A DNA stretch of 64,000 nt from Sinorhizobium sp. RAC02 (lineage in GTDB: Bacteria; Pseudomonadota; Alphaproteobacteria; Rhizobiales; Rhizobiaceae), in NCBI RefSeq assembly GCF_001713395.1, contig NZ_CP016450.1, positions 2,356,001 to 2,420,000 of the forward strand, written 5' to 3'. Numbering within the stretch: position 1 is the first letter of the stretch; the number at the start of each line of letters is the position of its first letter. Under the pieces are notes generated by a model that saw only the letters and a list, made by a program, of their open reading frames with translations, ran no database searches and had not been told where the DNA came from. The position numbers and the translations under genes were made by a program. Below are positions 63,122 to 64,000 of the stretch, piece after piece.

Positions 63122-63838
63122 TCAATAGGCGGCGGCGACCGCAGCGTTGCCCAGCACCACGATGGGCGTGCCGTTCTGCACGCGGTTGAACAGATCGACC
63201 ACATCCTGGTTGATCATGCGCACGCAGCCGGAGGAAACGGACTTGCCGATCGTCCACCATTCCGGCGAACCATGGATGCGGTAGAGCGTGTCTTCGTTGT
63301 TCTGGAAGATGTACATCGCGCGGGCGCCGAGCGGGTTCTTCAGGCCCGGCTCCATGCCGCCATTGGCGATGCTGTAGGGTTCCAGCTCCGGCTGGCGGGC
63401 GACCATCTCGTCGGGTGGCGTCCAGCGCGGCCATTGCCGCTTGTACTGGATGACGCCACGGCCGGCCCATTCGAAGCCGGCGCGTCCGAGGCCGACGCCG
63501 TAGCGCATCGCCTGGCCATCCTCATAGGTCAGGTAGAGGAAATGGTTTGCCGTATCGACGACGATCACGCCGGGCCGCTCGCCGGTCGGGTTCGGTACCA
63601 TCTGGCGATAGAAGCGCCGGTCGATCTTCTGATAGGGAATGGCCGGCAGCGGAAACTGCTCGTCCGGCTTCGGCCCGTACATGGTAGCATAGATGCTGGT
63701 ATCGACCGGCTCCGGCGCGACGACGACCCTTTCGCGAACCGGCGTGGTGCAGCCAGCCAGAACAGTGGTTGCCAATCCTGCACTGCCGAGCAGGAAGGAT
63801 CGGCGGCTTACGCTTTCACCCGTCAATACAGACCTCAC
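63122..63838 (-). CDS. L,D-transpeptidase (YkuD family) lipoprotein, 238 aa
   Basis: It cross-links peptidoglycan in the periplasm or anchors envelope proteins to it. The N-terminus SRRSFLLGSAGLATTVLAGC joins a twin-arginine signal with a lipobox. The catalytic domain has GVIVVDTANHFLYLTYEDG, RIHGSPEWWTIG and SSGCVRMINQDV with the nucleophile Cys. The start is a GTG at 63838. It ends 92 bases from the amidohydrolase start. Confidence 0.9.
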   Translation of the reverse strand: MRSVLTGESVSRRSFLLGSAGLATTVLAGCTTPVRERVVVAPEPVDTSIYATMYGPKPDEQFPLPAIPYQKIDRRFYRQMVPNPTGERPGVIVVDTANHFLYLTYEDGQAMRYGVGLGRAGFEWAGRGVIQYKRQWPRWTPPDEMVARQPELEPYSIANGGMEPGLKNPLGARAMYIFQNNEDTLYRIHGSPEWWTIGKSVSSGCVRMINQDVVDLFNRVQNGTPIVVLGNAAVAAAY

Positions 63839-63841
63839 ATG

Positions 63842-64000
63842 TCAATCTTCATAGGGATCGGCCAGCGCGGCTTCAGGCCGGCTGACAGGATATTTGGTGC
63901 GCGAGATCCGGGCGGCAAGGCCCTTGGCCCCCTGCTGCTTCAGCAGCGTGCGGAAGCTCGGATGCATGCCACCGTCCATATAGGCGAAGCTCGAGACCGT
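63842..64000 (-). CDS. C-terminal end of an unrecognised gene (cut by window edge)
   Basis: A frame open from the right edge ends at the TGA at 63842. It reads SSFAYMDGGMHPSFRTLLKQ, then KGLAARISRTKYPVSRPEA. It is 3 bases from the L,D-transpeptidase start and probably in the same operon. The 52 visible residues are not enough to name it. Confidence 0.6.
   Translation of the reverse strand, partial: TVSSFAYMDGGMHPSFRTLLKQQGAKGLAARISRTKYPVSRPEAALADPYED

Overview
The window looks like a chromosome segment of a Rhizobiales alphaproteobacterium (Rhizobium/Agrobacterium/Shinella type). The reasons are the high GC content, small families common in that order (DUF982, DUF6894, DUF1127), a DUF1127 gene followed by anti-Shine-Dalgarno small RNAs, a Rhizobiales-type palindromic repeat, and the gene content of the right half. 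Assignment to a genus is inference.

Positions 1 to about 18,364 are a defective prophage or integrative element. Its integrase (17066-18271) ends beside a 44-bp fragment of the 3' half of a tRNA-Gln(CTG) gene (18321-18364). The element therefore extends leftward past the window edge, where the intact tRNA should lie. From right to left it carries integrase, a ribbon-helix-helix regulator, an AlpA-like protein with shared operators, small early genes, a DnaB-like helicase, a replication initiator with iterons inside its gene, a NusG-like protein, small accessory genes, an HNH nuclease, the terminase small subunit and a truncated terminase large subunit. Beyond the terminase break lies a mosaic of cargo genes (GNAT, DUF7660-like, a CxCGCxGC protein, an RTX protein) separated by short remnants of the same two small phage genes.

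Positions 18,365 to about 32,800 are an older, decaying accessory region. It holds fragments of a second set of phage genes (capsid end, tail chaperone, HNH, holin-like genes, endolysin), two more RTX calcium-binding proteins, and several genes broken by in-frame stops or one-base frameshifts. A direct repeat of about 130 bp links 2,827-3,060 with 26,644-26,830.

Positions 32,886 to 64,000 read as ordinary chromosome. They include a YegP-like protein; an omega-amino acid:pyruvate aminotransferase with its divergent XRE-cupin regulator; a one-domain ModE-like regulator and modABC with a molybdate-type palindrome before modA; a chemotaxis cluster (soluble receptor-like gene, STAS, cheY, cheA, cheW, two receptors, cheW, cheR, cheB) followed by a ParA ATPase; a DUF1127 gene with four CCUCCUCCC hairpins downstream; an aminotransferase with a divergent XRE-cupin gene; chrA; an ArsR/SRPBCC/GFA group; a GlxA-like regulator with a glutathione transferase; a dimethylglycine/sarcosine dehydrogenase-like flavoenzyme beside a CodA-like amidohydrolase; an L,D-transpeptidase; and the end of one unrecognised gene.
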